64,000 bases of DNA from CAWUEX02 sp963921305 (GTDB taxonomy: Bacteria > Pseudomonadota > Alphaproteobacteria > Rhodospirillales > Rhodospirillaceae). The notes under the pieces are model-generated. The model ran no database searches. It worked only from the letters and a program-made list of their open reading frames with translations, and was not told the origin of the DNA. The DNA is taken from NCBI GenBank assembly GCA_963921305.4, contig CAWUEX030000002.1, positions 806,001-870,000 on the forward strand, read 5' to 3'. Made by a program: the position numbers and the translations under genes. Positions within the stretch are counted from its first letter, which is position 1. Each line of letters opens with the position of its first letter. Positions 16,965-24,971 of this stretch are shown here, piece after piece.

Positions 16965-19376
16965 TTAATCGCGAAGCTGGCCATCAACGGATTTTTTCAC
17001 TGCCGACACAATTCGCGTCGAGAGTGACTCGATGTCGGCTTCCGTCAATGTCGCTTTGACGGGCTCCAGCCGAACGGACAATGCAATTGACTTCTTACCT
17101 GAAGCGACCTTGTCTCCCGCATATACATCAAAAACGGTAACATCTGTGATAAGCGTTTTGTCTGCCCCTCGCACGGCACGGACGACGTCACCCCCCTGCA
17201 CATCCGTATCGACGACGAACGCGAAGTCACGCTCTACCGGCTGGAACTGAGAGGGGGCATAGCCCTTGCGGGCTGGGCCGGTGAGCTTCTTGGGCTGGGG
17301 AATGCGGTCGACAAAGACCTCGAATCCAACCGCCGTCCCGTCGACATCCATCCGCTTGAGCACGGATGGGTGGAGCGTGCCAAAGTGTGCCAACACGTTG
17401 GGCCCGAGGCAGAGCGTGCCCGACTGCCCGGGGTGATACCAGGACGGCTTGGGATTTTTTTCTGCTTCCCCTATTTGAAGACGATCAACGTCCACCCCTG
17501 CGGCAGCGAGGGCGGTGAGCGCATCTGACTTCGCATCAAATGCATCGACCATCCTTTGATGGACTTTCCAATGGCGCGTCACAGCGTCACCGGTTCGGAT
17601 GCCGCCGGCGACAAGAGTTTGCTGTCCCGGCGCGTTGCCTTCAAACCTTGGCCCGACCTCAAACAAGGCAACGTTCGGCATCGCCCGTGCACCGTTGCGC
17701 GCAGCCGCCGCGATCAAGTTGGGCAGAAGGGACGGCCGGAGCACGTCGAGGTCGGCGCTGAGCGGATTCTCGAGCGGAAAAATATGCTTGTTTTCCGAGA
17801 ACTCGAGCGCGTGAGCTTCGGACAAGAACGACCAAGTGGTCGTCTCATTTAGACCACGACCTGCAAGGGCGCGCCTGATCCTCCGGGTGCGACGCTGCTC
17901 ATAATTAAAAGACGGACGAACAGAACTCAAGCGCGGCAGCGATTTCATCGGAATCTCATCGTAGCCGTAGATGCGCAAGACCTCCTCGATGAGGTCGTGC
18001 TCTCCCTCGACATCGCGTCGCCAGGACGGAACGCTGACAGTCCAGGCCTTCTCTTTCTCAGGCACAACGCCGAACCCGAGGCGCTCAAGTATGGCGCGGC
18101 TTTCATCGCTGGGAACATCGACGCCGCCAAGCCGTGCGACATGGGCAGGATCAAACGTAATCGTCCGGGATGTATCCGGCGCGGCCCCTCCCATCACCAG
18201 GTCAGACGCTTCACCACCACAAATCTCCAAGATCATTCGAGTCGCAATCTCCGCGCCGGATTGCGATGACGCGGGATCGACGCCACGCTCGAAGCGGTAA
18301 CGTGCGTCAGAGACAATTCCAAGGTCCCGACCGGTGCGCGCGATATTGATGGGATCAAAGAGTGCAGACTCTAAGAAGATATCCGTCGTGCCTTCAGTGC
18401 AGCTCGACTCCTCCCCACCCATGACACCCGCGATCGCCAAAGCCCGGTTCTCGTCAGCAATGACCAACATTGGCGCCTCTAGAGTGTACTCGGTGCCGTT
18501 GAGCGCCAGGAGCTTCTCATCCTTCTCAGCCAAGCGCGGACCGATCGTGCTCCCAACCTTACTGAGATCAAAAGCATGCAGCGGACGGCCAAGGTCAATA
18601 TTGATGTACTGGGTGATATCGACCAGGGCTGAGACGGGACGCAGTCCGATTGCCGTTAGCCGGGCCTGGAGCCAGTCCGGGCTCTGCACGTTACGAACAC
18701 CTTTGATCACCCGGCCAACGAAGTGTGGACAGAGATGCGTGTGTTCTTTCGCCAAGTTGATACTGACCGTGACGTCACAGGGGCCGTTGCCTGAAACTGG
18801 GCTTTCATCCAGAGACTTCAGCGTCCCCATGCCCGCTGCCGCCATATCGCGCGCCACGCCGCGAACGCCAAGAGCGTCTACACGATTGGGTGTCAGTGCG
18901 ATATCAATAACAGGTTCAACCTGAAGCGCGTCCGCTGCACCGGCGCCGATCGGTGCGTTCGCACCAAGCTCAATAATACCTTCGTGATCTTCGCCGAGAC
19001 TGAGCTCGCGCACGGAACACATCATGCCCTGGCTTTCCACACCGCGAATCTTACCGGTCTTGAGTACATCACCCGTTGCCGGGATAACAGCACCTGGCTT
19101 TGCCAGCACGCCCTTTAGCCCTTGACGAGCGTTAGGAGCACCACAAACGACCGAATAGGTATTCACGCCATCGGTGACCGTGCAGACCTGCAGCCTGTCG
19201 GCGTCGGGATGCCGTTCTGCGGACATGATCTCGGCCACCACCATATCAGCGAGACCTGCGCCCGGGTCGATAACCTCTTCAACCTCAAGACCGATGGCCG
19301 TCAGCTTATCCGTGATCGCGTCGAGATCCGCGTCGGTTTCAAGATGGTCTTTCAGCCATGAAAGCGTGAACTTCAT
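16965..19376 (-). CDS. pheT: Phenylalanyl-tRNA synthetase beta subunit
   Basis: Predicted 803-residue subunit of the heterotetrameric PheRS. It begins MKFTLSWLKDHLE, followed by an EMAP/OB-like tRNA-binding domain (about 40-150), the B3/B4 editing region, the B5 domain, the catalytic-like core and a C-terminal anticodon-binding FDX-ACB domain (from about residue 700, FQPVERDFAFVVD). The length is typical of bacterial PheT. Its ATG overlaps the pheS stop by 4 bases, ensuring balanced synthesis. lepA follows 17 nt after the stop. Confidence 0.98.
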   Translation of the reverse strand: MKFTLSWLKDHLETDADLDAITDKLTAIGLEVEEVIDPGAGLADMVVAEIMSAERHPDADRLQVCTVTDGVNTYSVVCGAPNARQGLKGVLAKPGAVIPATGDVLKTGKIRGVESQGMMCSVRELSLGEDHEGIIELGANAPIGAGAADALQVEPVIDIALTPNRVDALGVRGVARDMAAAGMGTLKSLDESPVSGNGPCDVTVSINLAKEHTHLCPHFVGRVIKGVRNVQSPDWLQARLTAIGLRPVSALVDITQYINIDLGRPLHAFDLSKVGSTIGPRLAEKDEKLLALNGTEYTLEAPMLVIADENRALAIAGVMGGEESSCTEGTTDIFLESALFDPINIARTGRDLGIVSDARYRFERGVDPASSQSGAEIATRMILEICGGEASDLVMGGAAPDTSRTITFDPAHVARLGGVDVPSDESRAILERLGFGVVPEKEKAWTVSVPSWRRDVEGEHDLIEEVLRIYGYDEIPMKSLPRLSSVRPSFNYEQRRTRRIRRALAGRGLNETTTWSFLSEAHALEFSENKHIFPLENPLSADLDVLRPSLLPNLIAAAARNGARAMPNVALFEVGPRFEGNAPGQQTLVAGGIRTGDAVTRHWKVHQRMVDAFDAKSDALTALAAAGVDVDRLQIGEAEKNPKPSWYHPGQSGTLCLGPNVLAHFGTLHPSVLKRMDVDGTAVGFEVFVDRIPQPKKLTGPARKGYAPSQFQPVERDFAFVVDTDVQGGDVVRAVRGADKTLITDVTVFDVYAGDKVASGKKSIALSVRLEPVKATLTEADIESLSTRIVSAVKKSVDGQLRD

Positions 19377-20449
19377 TGACTCAGCCCCCCAGCCAGTGAG
19401 GGCACATGCAGGGCGGAGAAACCGTAGTGACGCAGCCAGCGCAGGTCGCTATCGAAAAACGTGCGCAGATCAGGAATGCCGTACTTCAGCATCGCGACTC
19501 TCTCCACACCCATTCCAAATGCGAATCCTTGGTACTCATCGGGATCAAGTCCGCATGCCTTTAACACATTGGGATGAACCATCCCGCAGCCAAGAATTTC
19601 GAGCCAGTCAGCACCCGGCCCGATCTTCAGTTCACCACCGGCCCGGGAGCATCCGATATCCACTTCAGCCGAAGGTTCGGTGAAGGGAAAATAGGAAGGC
19701 CGGAACCGCATCGGCAGATCATCGACCTCGAAATAGGCTTTGGCGAAGTCCACCAGACATCCCTTGAGGTGTCCCATGTGAGTCGCTTTGTCGATCACTA
19801 AGCCCTCGACCTGATGGAACATCGGGGTGTGGGTGATGTCGTAGTCACACCGGTAGGTCCGCCCAGGCGCCAAGATTCTTATGGGCGGCTTGCCGTTCTT
19901 CATAACCCGCACTTGCACAGGCGACGTATGGGTGCGCAGAAGGTGCCGCTGCCCATCTTCGTCCGGTGGCAGAAAGAAGGTGTCATGCATCTCCCGAGCC
20001 GGATGATCAGGCGGAAAGTTCAATGCGGTGAAGTTGTGAAAGTCGTCTTCTATGTCCGGGCCTTCGGCGACCTCGAACCCCATAGGAGCGAATATTTCGA
20101 CAATCTCGTCAATTGTCTGACTGATCGGATGAAGACAGCCTGGCGGCTCAGACCACGGCGGGAGGGACACATCGATGGACTCTGCCGCAAGCTTGGCGCT
20201 CATGGCAGCGTCTTCCAATTCGGACTTACGCGCGTCGATCGCAAGTCCGATTTCGTCCTTGGCAACGTTTAACTTCTGTCCGAATGATTTGCGCTCCTCA
20301 GGCTCCATTCCGCCCAAGGTCTTCATTAACCCGGTTATCTCGCCTTTCTTGCCCAGTGCCTTAACCCGCACAGCATCCAGCACACCGAGATCGGGTGCCG
20401 CAGCGATCTGCTCAAGAATCTGGGCCTTCAAATTGTCGATCTGGTCCAT
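19373..20449 (-). CDS. pheS: Phenylalanyl-tRNA synthetase alpha subunit
   Basis: Predicted 358-residue class II catalytic subunit that activates phenylalanine and charges tRNA-Phe. The N-terminal coiled coil (about 1-85) is followed by class II motifs: HPISQTIDEIVEIFAPMGF, the HPAREMHDTFF region, TYRCDYDITHTPMFHQVEG (motif 2), and FGMGVERVAMLKYGIPDLR (motif 3). The length is standard. Between rplT and this gene lies a hairpin followed by a T-rich stretch (20491-20526), so expression may depend on readthrough or attenuation. It is coupled to pheT by a 4-base overlap. Confidence 0.98.
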   Translation of the reverse strand: MDQIDNLKAQILEQIAAAPDLGVLDAVRVKALGKKGEITGLMKTLGGMEPEERKSFGQKLNVAKDEIGLAIDARKSELEDAAMSAKLAAESIDVSLPPWSEPPGCLHPISQTIDEIVEIFAPMGFEVAEGPDIEDDFHNFTALNFPPDHPAREMHDTFFLPPDEDGQRHLLRTHTSPVQVRVMKNGKPPIRILAPGRTYRCDYDITHTPMFHQVEGLVIDKATHMGHLKGCLVDFAKAYFEVDDLPMRFRPSYFPFTEPSAEVDIGCSRAGGELKIGPGADWLEILGCGMVHPNVLKACGLDPDEYQGFAFGMGVERVAMLKYGIPDLRTFFDSDLRWLRHYGFSALHVPSLAGGLSQ

Positions 20450-20490
20450 AACTGGGTCTCAACATCTGGTTCGGGTTAGGAACGTTTCGG

Positions 20491-20526
20491 GCATAACAAG
20501 AAAGGGGCCGGCCCAAGGGCGGCCCC
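20491..20526 (-). terminator. Terminator-like hairpin between rplT and pheS (possible pheST attenuator)
   Basis: On the minus strand GGGGCCG (20520-20526) pairs with CGGCCCC (20504-20510) across a 9-nt loop and is followed by TTTCTTGTT. Upstream, CTAAGC and GCTTAG (plus-strand 20577-20582 and 20535-20540) could pair and enclose a CCGGCG/CGCCGG hairpin. I see no Phe-rich leader peptide. It could be a partial terminator after rplT or an attenuator. Confidence 0.6.
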
Positions 20527-20584
20527 CTGCGAGACTAAGCTCTTTTCGGGAATGTCCGGCGCGTTTAACTACGCCGGCTTAGCC

Positions 20585-20941
20585 TTATCCGAGTGCCGAC
20601 TGGGCCTGTTTCACCAGGCTGGCAAATGCCTCGGGCTCGCGTACCGCGATGTCGGCGAGAACCTTGCGGTCCATTTCGACACCGGACTTGCGAAGCCCGT
20701 CCATAAATCGGGAATAGGTCAGCCCATGCTCGCGGGCCCCCGCATTGATGCGCTGAATCCACAAAGAGCGGAAGTTACGCTTCTTAACCCGGCGGTCCCG
20801 ATAGGCATACTGAAGGCCCTTCTCGACCTTCTGTTTGGCAACACGGAAACTCTTTGAATTGCGCCCGCGGTAGCCTTTCGCAGCCGACAAAACCTTTTTG
20901 TGACGTGCGTGCGCGGTGACGCCCCTGCTTACGCGTGACAT
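20585..20941 (-). CDS. rplT: 50S ribosomal protein L20
   Basis: Predicted 118-residue, very basic protein beginning MSRVSRGVTAHARHKKVL. Conserved L20 sequence AKGYRGRNSKSFRVAKQ, YRDRRVKKRNFRSLWIQRINA and YSRFMDGL follow. L20 binds 23S rRNA early in large-subunit assembly, and in several bacteria it also represses its own operon. The ribosome site is CGGAGGCG about 6 nt before the ATG. It lies 12 nt after rpmI and shares its promoter. Confidence 0.98.
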   Translation of the reverse strand: MSRVSRGVTAHARHKKVLSAAKGYRGRNSKSFRVAKQKVEKGLQYAYRDRRVKKRNFRSLWIQRINAGAREHGLTYSRFMDGLRKSGVEMDRKVLADIAVREPEAFASLVKQAQSALG

Positions 20942-20953
20942 ACAGCGCCTCCG

Positions 20954-21160
20954 TTACGACGATGTGCCGTAAGGCAAAAAGGTCTTTACGATCTTGGCGT
21001 CGGAATCTGCCAAGACGAAAGAGCCGCGGGCCTTACGTTTCATTTTCTGTGATTTGGATCCTAGGCAGTGGCGCTTGTATGCGAAATTGCCTTTGATCTT
21101 GCCAGATCCAGTCGTACGAAAGCGCCGCTTTGTGGCGCTTTTTGTCTTCATTTTGGGCAT
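20954..21160 (-). CDS. rpmI: 50S ribosomal protein L35
   Basis: Predicted 68-residue basic protein with the L35 consensus MPKMKTKSATKRRFRTTGSG and KRHCLGSKSQKMKRKARG. ATG 21160 is preceded by GAGGAC at about 6 nt; the second Met (codon 4) is a less likely start. It is the first gene after the promoter at 21291-21319 and is followed by rplT 12 nt downstream. Confidence 0.97.
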   Translation of the reverse strand: MPKMKTKSATKRRFRTTGSGKIKGNFAYKRHCLGSKSQKMKRKARGSFVLADSDAKIVKTFLPYGTSS

Positions 21161-21198
21161 TTTTGGGTCCTCAAATTAAGGTTTCTTTCCGAACGGTT

Positions 21199-21281
21199 GG
21201 GCATGCCCAGGCATTCGAAATGCCTCTTGCCGCGCCGTTTTTGGCCTGATTTCAGGCTTTCAAAGCACGTCTCCGCCTTTG
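21199..21281 (-). promoter_or_regulatory. Structured 5' leader of rpmI-rplT
   Basis: The stretch between the predicted transcription start (near 21284) and rpmI holds several perfect inverted repeats: GGGCATGCCC (21199-21208), AGGCATT/AATGCCT around CGA (21209-21225), GCCTG/CAGGC (21244-21257) and CAAAG/CTTTG (21261-21281). This is more pairing than a short leader needs. It could be the target of L20 feedback, which is known in other bacteria, but that is inference. Confidence 0.4.
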
Positions 21282-21290
21282 AAGGGGCGG

Positions 21291-21319
21291 TGTATACAGA
21301 TTGGCCGCCGGAATGGCAA
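21291..21319 (-). promoter_or_regulatory. Sigma-70-type promoter for rpmI-rplT
   Basis: On the minus strand, TTGCCA (21314-21319) and TATACA (21291-21296) are separated by exactly 17 nt, a near-consensus housekeeping promoter. It lies about 130 nt upstream of rpmI and downstream of infC, so rpmI-rplT (and by readthrough pheST) can be expressed apart from thrS-infC. Confidence 0.65.
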
Positions 21320-21372
21320 GCCTTGGGCCCCTGAAAAGCCCATTTTTGGGTGATTTTATAGAGAGATACCGC

Positions 21373-21909
21373 CTATCTGGGAGCCATGACCATGACCATT
21401 TGGCGGCCTTCCATCTTGGCCTCCTGCTCGACCTTGGCGATCTCGTCCGTGTCGGTCTTGACCCGGTTGAGGACATCAACGCCAAGCTCCTGATGAGCCA
21501 TCTCGCGTCCCCGAAACCGCAGGGTGACCTTCACTTTGTCTCCGTCGCCCAGGAAACGGCGCATATTGCGCATTTTCACGTCGTAGTCGTGATCATCAAT
21601 ATTCGGCCGAAGCTTGATCTCTTTGACGTCGATAACCTTCTGCTTCTTCTTGGCTTCGTTTTTCTTTTTCTGGGCTTCGTACTTGTACTTGCCGTAGTCG
21701 AGAATCTTACAAACCGGCGGATCGGCATTCGGCGAAATCTCCACCAAATCCAATCCGGCTTCGTCCGCGTGGCCCATCGCCTCTTGGGCAGTGACTACAC
21801 CAATGTTTTCGCCGTCGGCTCCGATCAGACGCACCTTCGGCACGTCGATATCTTCGTTGACGCGCGGCCCATCTTTGGACGGCGGCGTCGTGATCATAGG
21901 TCTAGGTAT
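21373..21909 (-). CDS. infC: Translation initiation factor IF-3, probable AUA start
   Basis: Predicted 178 residues, close to the usual 180. The N-domain includes PRVNEDIDVPKVRLIGADGENIG and the C-domain KEIKLRPNIDDHDYDVKMRN and VKVTLRFRGREM, both diagnostic. No ATG or GTG fits: the clear AGGAG site (21918-21922) is followed after 8 nt by in-frame ATA (21907-21909). The in-frame TTG at 21934 lies upstream of that site, and the first ATG (21895-21897) is about 20 nt from it. IF-3 rejects non-standard start codons, and infC in enterics uses AUU for self-control; an AUA start here would serve the same purpose. thrS precedes it by 112 nt. Confidence 0.95.
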   Translation of the reverse strand: MPRPMITTPPSKDGPRVNEDIDVPKVRLIGADGENIGVVTAQEAMGHADEAGLDLVEISPNADPPVCKILDYGKYKYEAQKKKNEAKKKQKVIDVKEIKLRPNIDDHDYDVKMRNMRRFLGDGDKVKVTLRFRGREMAHQELGVDVLNRVKTDTDEIAKVEQEAKMEGRQMVMVMAPR

Positions 21910-21985
21910 GGATAAATCTCCTTTGGCAGTTTCCAACTGGGATTATGTGATGTCTTCGGGCCCGTTTGCCAACACCGCGCCGGCA

Positions 21986-22003
21986 GCGAACCTTCCGGTT
22001 CGC
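21986..22003 (-). other. RNA hairpin with GGAA tetraloop between thrS and infC
   Basis: On the minus strand GCGAACC and GGTTCGC form a perfect 7-bp stem closed by GGAA, a stable GNRA-type tetraloop. It starts 19 nt after the thrS stop. No T-run follows, so it is not an intrinsic terminator. It may stabilise or process the thrS-infC transcript. Confidence 0.45.
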
Positions 22004-22021
22004 GGCACAGCCAGGCTAAGC

Positions 22022-23974
22022 TCAAGCAGGCGGCGCCGCTTCGCGGGAAAGTGTATTCACTGCCTCATCTAGAGCAAGGATTTCTTGGCTTTTTCCACCT
22101 AAGCGCCGAAGAGCGACGGTCTTCGCATCCGCTTCTTTCTGGCCCACGACAGCGATAACGGGAACTTTGGTCTGGGAATGCTCCCGGACTTTGTAATTGA
22201 TCTTCTCGTTGCGCACATCGAGTTCCACACGGAGTCCCTTGGATTCCAGCGCCTCTGCCACCTCTTTAGCGTAGCCGTCAGCATCGGATGTAATGGTCGC
22301 GACGACGACTTGAGTTGGCGCCAACCACAATGGCAGCTTGCCCGCATAGTTTTCGATCAAGATGCCGATGAAGCGCTCGAGACTGCCCAGAATCGCGCGA
22401 TGGAGCATCACCGGCCGGTGTTTTTCACCATCCTGGCCGACATATGTGGCGTCGAGTCGCTCGGGCAACACGAAATCCAGCTGGATAGTGCCACACTGCC
22501 AGGTGCGACCGATCGCATCCTTCAAATGGAACTCGAGTTTAGGACCATAAAACGCCCCCTCACCCGGCGTAACTTCATAGTCGAGCTCGGCGGCTTTAAC
22601 CGCGTCTTCCAGGGCTGACTCCGCCCGGTCCCACACACTGTCTTCGCCGGCCCGCGTTTCTGGCCGCGTCGCCAGCTTGATCTCCAATTTGTCGAACCCA
22701 AGGTCAGCGTAAACGGTGCGCAACAGCGCGCAAAATTCGGTGGTCTCTTGCGTCACCTGATCTTCGCGGCAAAAGATATGCGCGTCATCCTGCGTCATTT
22801 GTCGCACGCGCATAAGGCCATGTAAGGCCCCGTGAGGTTCATTGCGGTGGCAGCAGCCAAACTCAGCCATGCGAATAGGTAAGTCGCGATAGCTGCGGAT
22901 GTTGTTCTTATATATCTGAACGTGCGCCGGGCAGTTCATCGGCTTAATGGCCATGAACTTCGCATCCGCCGATACGACCGGGCTATCCGTTTCCGTATTC
23001 GGAATTTCGTCTGGAACGACAAACATGTTCTCGCGGAACTTCGACCAGTGACCAGATTGCTCCCAGAAACGGGCATCCAATAACTGGGGTGTTTTGACCT
23101 CGACATATCCCGCGCCAGACAAGCGGCGGCGAATGTACTGCTCCAGCGCCAGCCAGATGGTGTATCCCTTCGGGTGCCAAAACACGGACCCCTGAGCTTC
23201 TTCCTGGAGATGAAATAGATCCATCTCACGCCCAAGCTTGCGGTGGTCACGGCGCTCGGCCTCTTCAAGCATCTGCAAGTAGGCTTTAAGCTGCTTGTCG
23301 TCGGCCCAACAGGTGCCATAGATGCGCTGCAGCATCTCGTTGCGGTGATCGCCGCGCCAGTAAGCGCCTGCTAGCTTCATTAGCTTGAACGACTTTCCAA
23401 GCTTTCCGGTCGACGGCAAATGCGGACCGCGGCAAAGGTCTAGCCAGTCACCCTGTCTATAGATGGAGACGTCTTCGTCTGGCGGCAAATCTTGAATAAT
23501 CTGCGCCTTATACTTCTCACCGATCTCTTGGAAATGGTGGATTGCATCGTCTCGATCCCAGATTTCGCGTTGGATCTTCTCGTTACGATCAACGATCTCC
23601 CGCATCCGCTGCTCGATTTTCTCCAGATCGTCTGGAGAAAAGGGCTCTGACCTGGCGAAATCATAAAAGAAACCGTTCTCAATGACGGGGCCAATTGTGA
23701 CCTGTGTATCGGGGTAGAGCTCCTGCACGGCCTCAGCCATGACATGAGCTGCGTCGTGGCGAAGCAACTCGAGGCCGGCTTCGTCCTTAGCGGTCAGAAT
23801 GGCCACGTCGCTGTCTTCAGAAATCTGCGTCGACAGGTCTTTGAGGTCGCCGTTGACGTAGATCGCCAATGCCGCCTTGGCCAGTCCAGGACCAATGTCG
23901 GCCGCAAGGTCAGCGCCGGTTACGGGCTTATCAAAATCCCGCACACTTCCATCGGGGAGAGTGATGGAAACCAT
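22022..23974 (-). CDS. thrS: Threonyl-tRNA synthetase
   Basis: Predicted 650-residue class II synthetase with all expected domains: an N-terminal TGS domain (MVSITLPDGSVRDF), the editing (SAD) domain with HDAAHVMAEAV, the catalytic core with MKPMNCPAHVQIYK (zinc Cys), RNEPHGALHGLMRVRQMTQDDAH (motif 2) and HRAILGSLERFIGILIE (motif 3), and a C-terminal anticodon-binding domain. ATG 23974 is preferred over GTG 23992 since AGGA lies about 6 nt upstream and the family begins here. It precedes infC in the classical thrS-infC order. The glycosyltransferase upstream ends 64 nt away. Confidence 0.97.
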   Translation of the reverse strand: MVSITLPDGSVRDFDKPVTGADLAADIGPGLAKAALAIYVNGDLKDLSTQISEDSDVAILTAKDEAGLELLRHDAAHVMAEAVQELYPDTQVTIGPVIENGFFYDFARSEPFSPDDLEKIEQRMREIVDRNEKIQREIWDRDDAIHHFQEIGEKYKAQIIQDLPPDEDVSIYRQGDWLDLCRGPHLPSTGKLGKSFKLMKLAGAYWRGDHRNEMLQRIYGTCWADDKQLKAYLQMLEEAERRDHRKLGREMDLFHLQEEAQGSVFWHPKGYTIWLALEQYIRRRLSGAGYVEVKTPQLLDARFWEQSGHWSKFRENMFVVPDEIPNTETDSPVVSADAKFMAIKPMNCPAHVQIYKNNIRSYRDLPIRMAEFGCCHRNEPHGALHGLMRVRQMTQDDAHIFCREDQVTQETTEFCALLRTVYADLGFDKLEIKLATRPETRAGEDSVWDRAESALEDAVKAAELDYEVTPGEGAFYGPKLEFHLKDAIGRTWQCGTIQLDFVLPERLDATYVGQDGEKHRPVMLHRAILGSLERFIGILIENYAGKLPLWLAPTQVVVATITSDADGYAKEVAEALESKGLRVELDVRNEKINYKVREHSQTKVPVIAVVGQKEADAKTVALRRLGGKSQEILALDEAVNTLSREAAPPA

Positions 23975-24038
23975 CAGACGTCCTATTTCCACAATCTTTC
24001 AGTTGAGCGGGCGCAATCTAAGTGTCCAGCGGAACAAG

Positions 24039-24971
24039 TCAAGCGACGGCTTCCCGGTAGAGCGCGTGAACAGCCTCCACCGGACTTATGGCACCAATCG
24101 TATGGCGACGCAGAATCGTCACGTCAGGCCCGAGGTGCCCGGATCGGGCGGCATCCGAGCGTGAGTCGTAGAGCAACACAGATTTACACCCAGCAGCAGA
24201 AATGAGATGCATGATGTCATTGTCGCAGCCGATCGCGCCTGCAGCCGCCCAGGACATAAAGACGACTTCATGTTTCGAAACCGAACCGCGCATATCGACA
24301 ACGTAGGGTTCGAGCGGTACCGCAGAGTCGGATATCGAGGCCTCCACGACCTCCCCCACGAGAACTGGCCTGTGTCCTTTCGCATGGATCAAATCACAAC
24401 ACATTTCAACGACGTCCATCTCCCATCCGCGTCCGCTCCCGGCACTGTCCAGCGCCAACAGAACAAACGGCTGGTTAAGCGAGAGAGGCAGGGAAAATCT
24501 ATCCGCCGCGCGTGACACCCAGGCGAGACTGGCGGGAGGCCTTTCATGAACACCGGCTGCTGCTATCTGCTTTAAAAAACGCTCACTTTGGTGAGTCATG
24601 TCTTCATCGGAAACCGGGCTCGACAACATTGTCTGCAGAGAGGGATGTTGACGGTTGCACATCCATTTAGCTAAGCGGCAGGCCCATGTCGTTTTGTTGC
24701 CAACATCAAAGTCATATACATGCGTCCAGGGTTGGGCCGAGATCGTGCGAATCATCGCTACCATCGAAGAAGGTGACGGAACGACCGTGTCAAAGTAGGG
24801 AGAAAGGGCGGCAAAATCTTCGAGACCTCGGTCGACCATCGCGGTGATGTGCGTAGAAGTATGGTGCATACGGAGTGCGGCAAAAGCACGAAGGCAATGA
24901 ACGAACCGGCCTGCGCTTCCGGTCATAATGATGAGAACAGCCGGGGGCTCTATCCGTTCGGGCGCCGTCAT
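24039..24971 (-). CDS. Glycosyltransferase family 9 (heptosyltransferase-like)
   Basis: Predicted 310-residue cytoplasmic or membrane-associated GT-B enzyme. It begins with a nucleotide-sugar fold (VLIIMTGSAGRFVHCLRAFAALR, then FDTVVPSP). The C-terminal donor-binding half has DLIHAKGHRPVLVGE and VVFMSWAAAGAIGCDNDIMHLISAAGCKSVLLYDSRS, matching the GT9 pattern of a conserved acidic residue before the His-bearing helix. Heptosyltransferases build the LPS inner core; the exact acceptor is not readable. Its ATG overlaps the GT4 gene stop by 4 bases, so the two are coupled, and thrS follows. Confidence 0.8.
   Translation of the reverse strand: MTAPERIEPPAVLIIMTGSAGRFVHCLRAFAALRMHHTSTHITAMVDRGLEDFAALSPYFDTVVPSPSSMVAMIRTISAQPWTHVYDFDVGNKTTWACRLAKWMCNRQHPSLQTMLSSPVSDEDMTHQSERFLKQIAAAGVHERPPASLAWVSRAADRFSLPLSLNQPFVLLALDSAGSGRGWEMDVVEMCCDLIHAKGHRPVLVGEVVEASISDSAVPLEPYVVDMRGSVSKHEVVFMSWAAAGAIGCDNDIMHLISAAGCKSVLLYDSRSDAARSGHLGPDVTILRRHTIGAISPVEAVHALYREAVA

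Noticed and set aside
20450..20503. Short frame starting at the minus-strand ATG 20492-20494 as a Phe leader peptide
   Set aside because: It has a single Phe codon, lacks a ribosome site and lies after, not before, the hairpin.
21373..21936. TTG at 21934-21936 as the infC start
   Set aside because: It lies upstream of the Shine-Dalgarno sequence, and the extra residues have no family counterpart.
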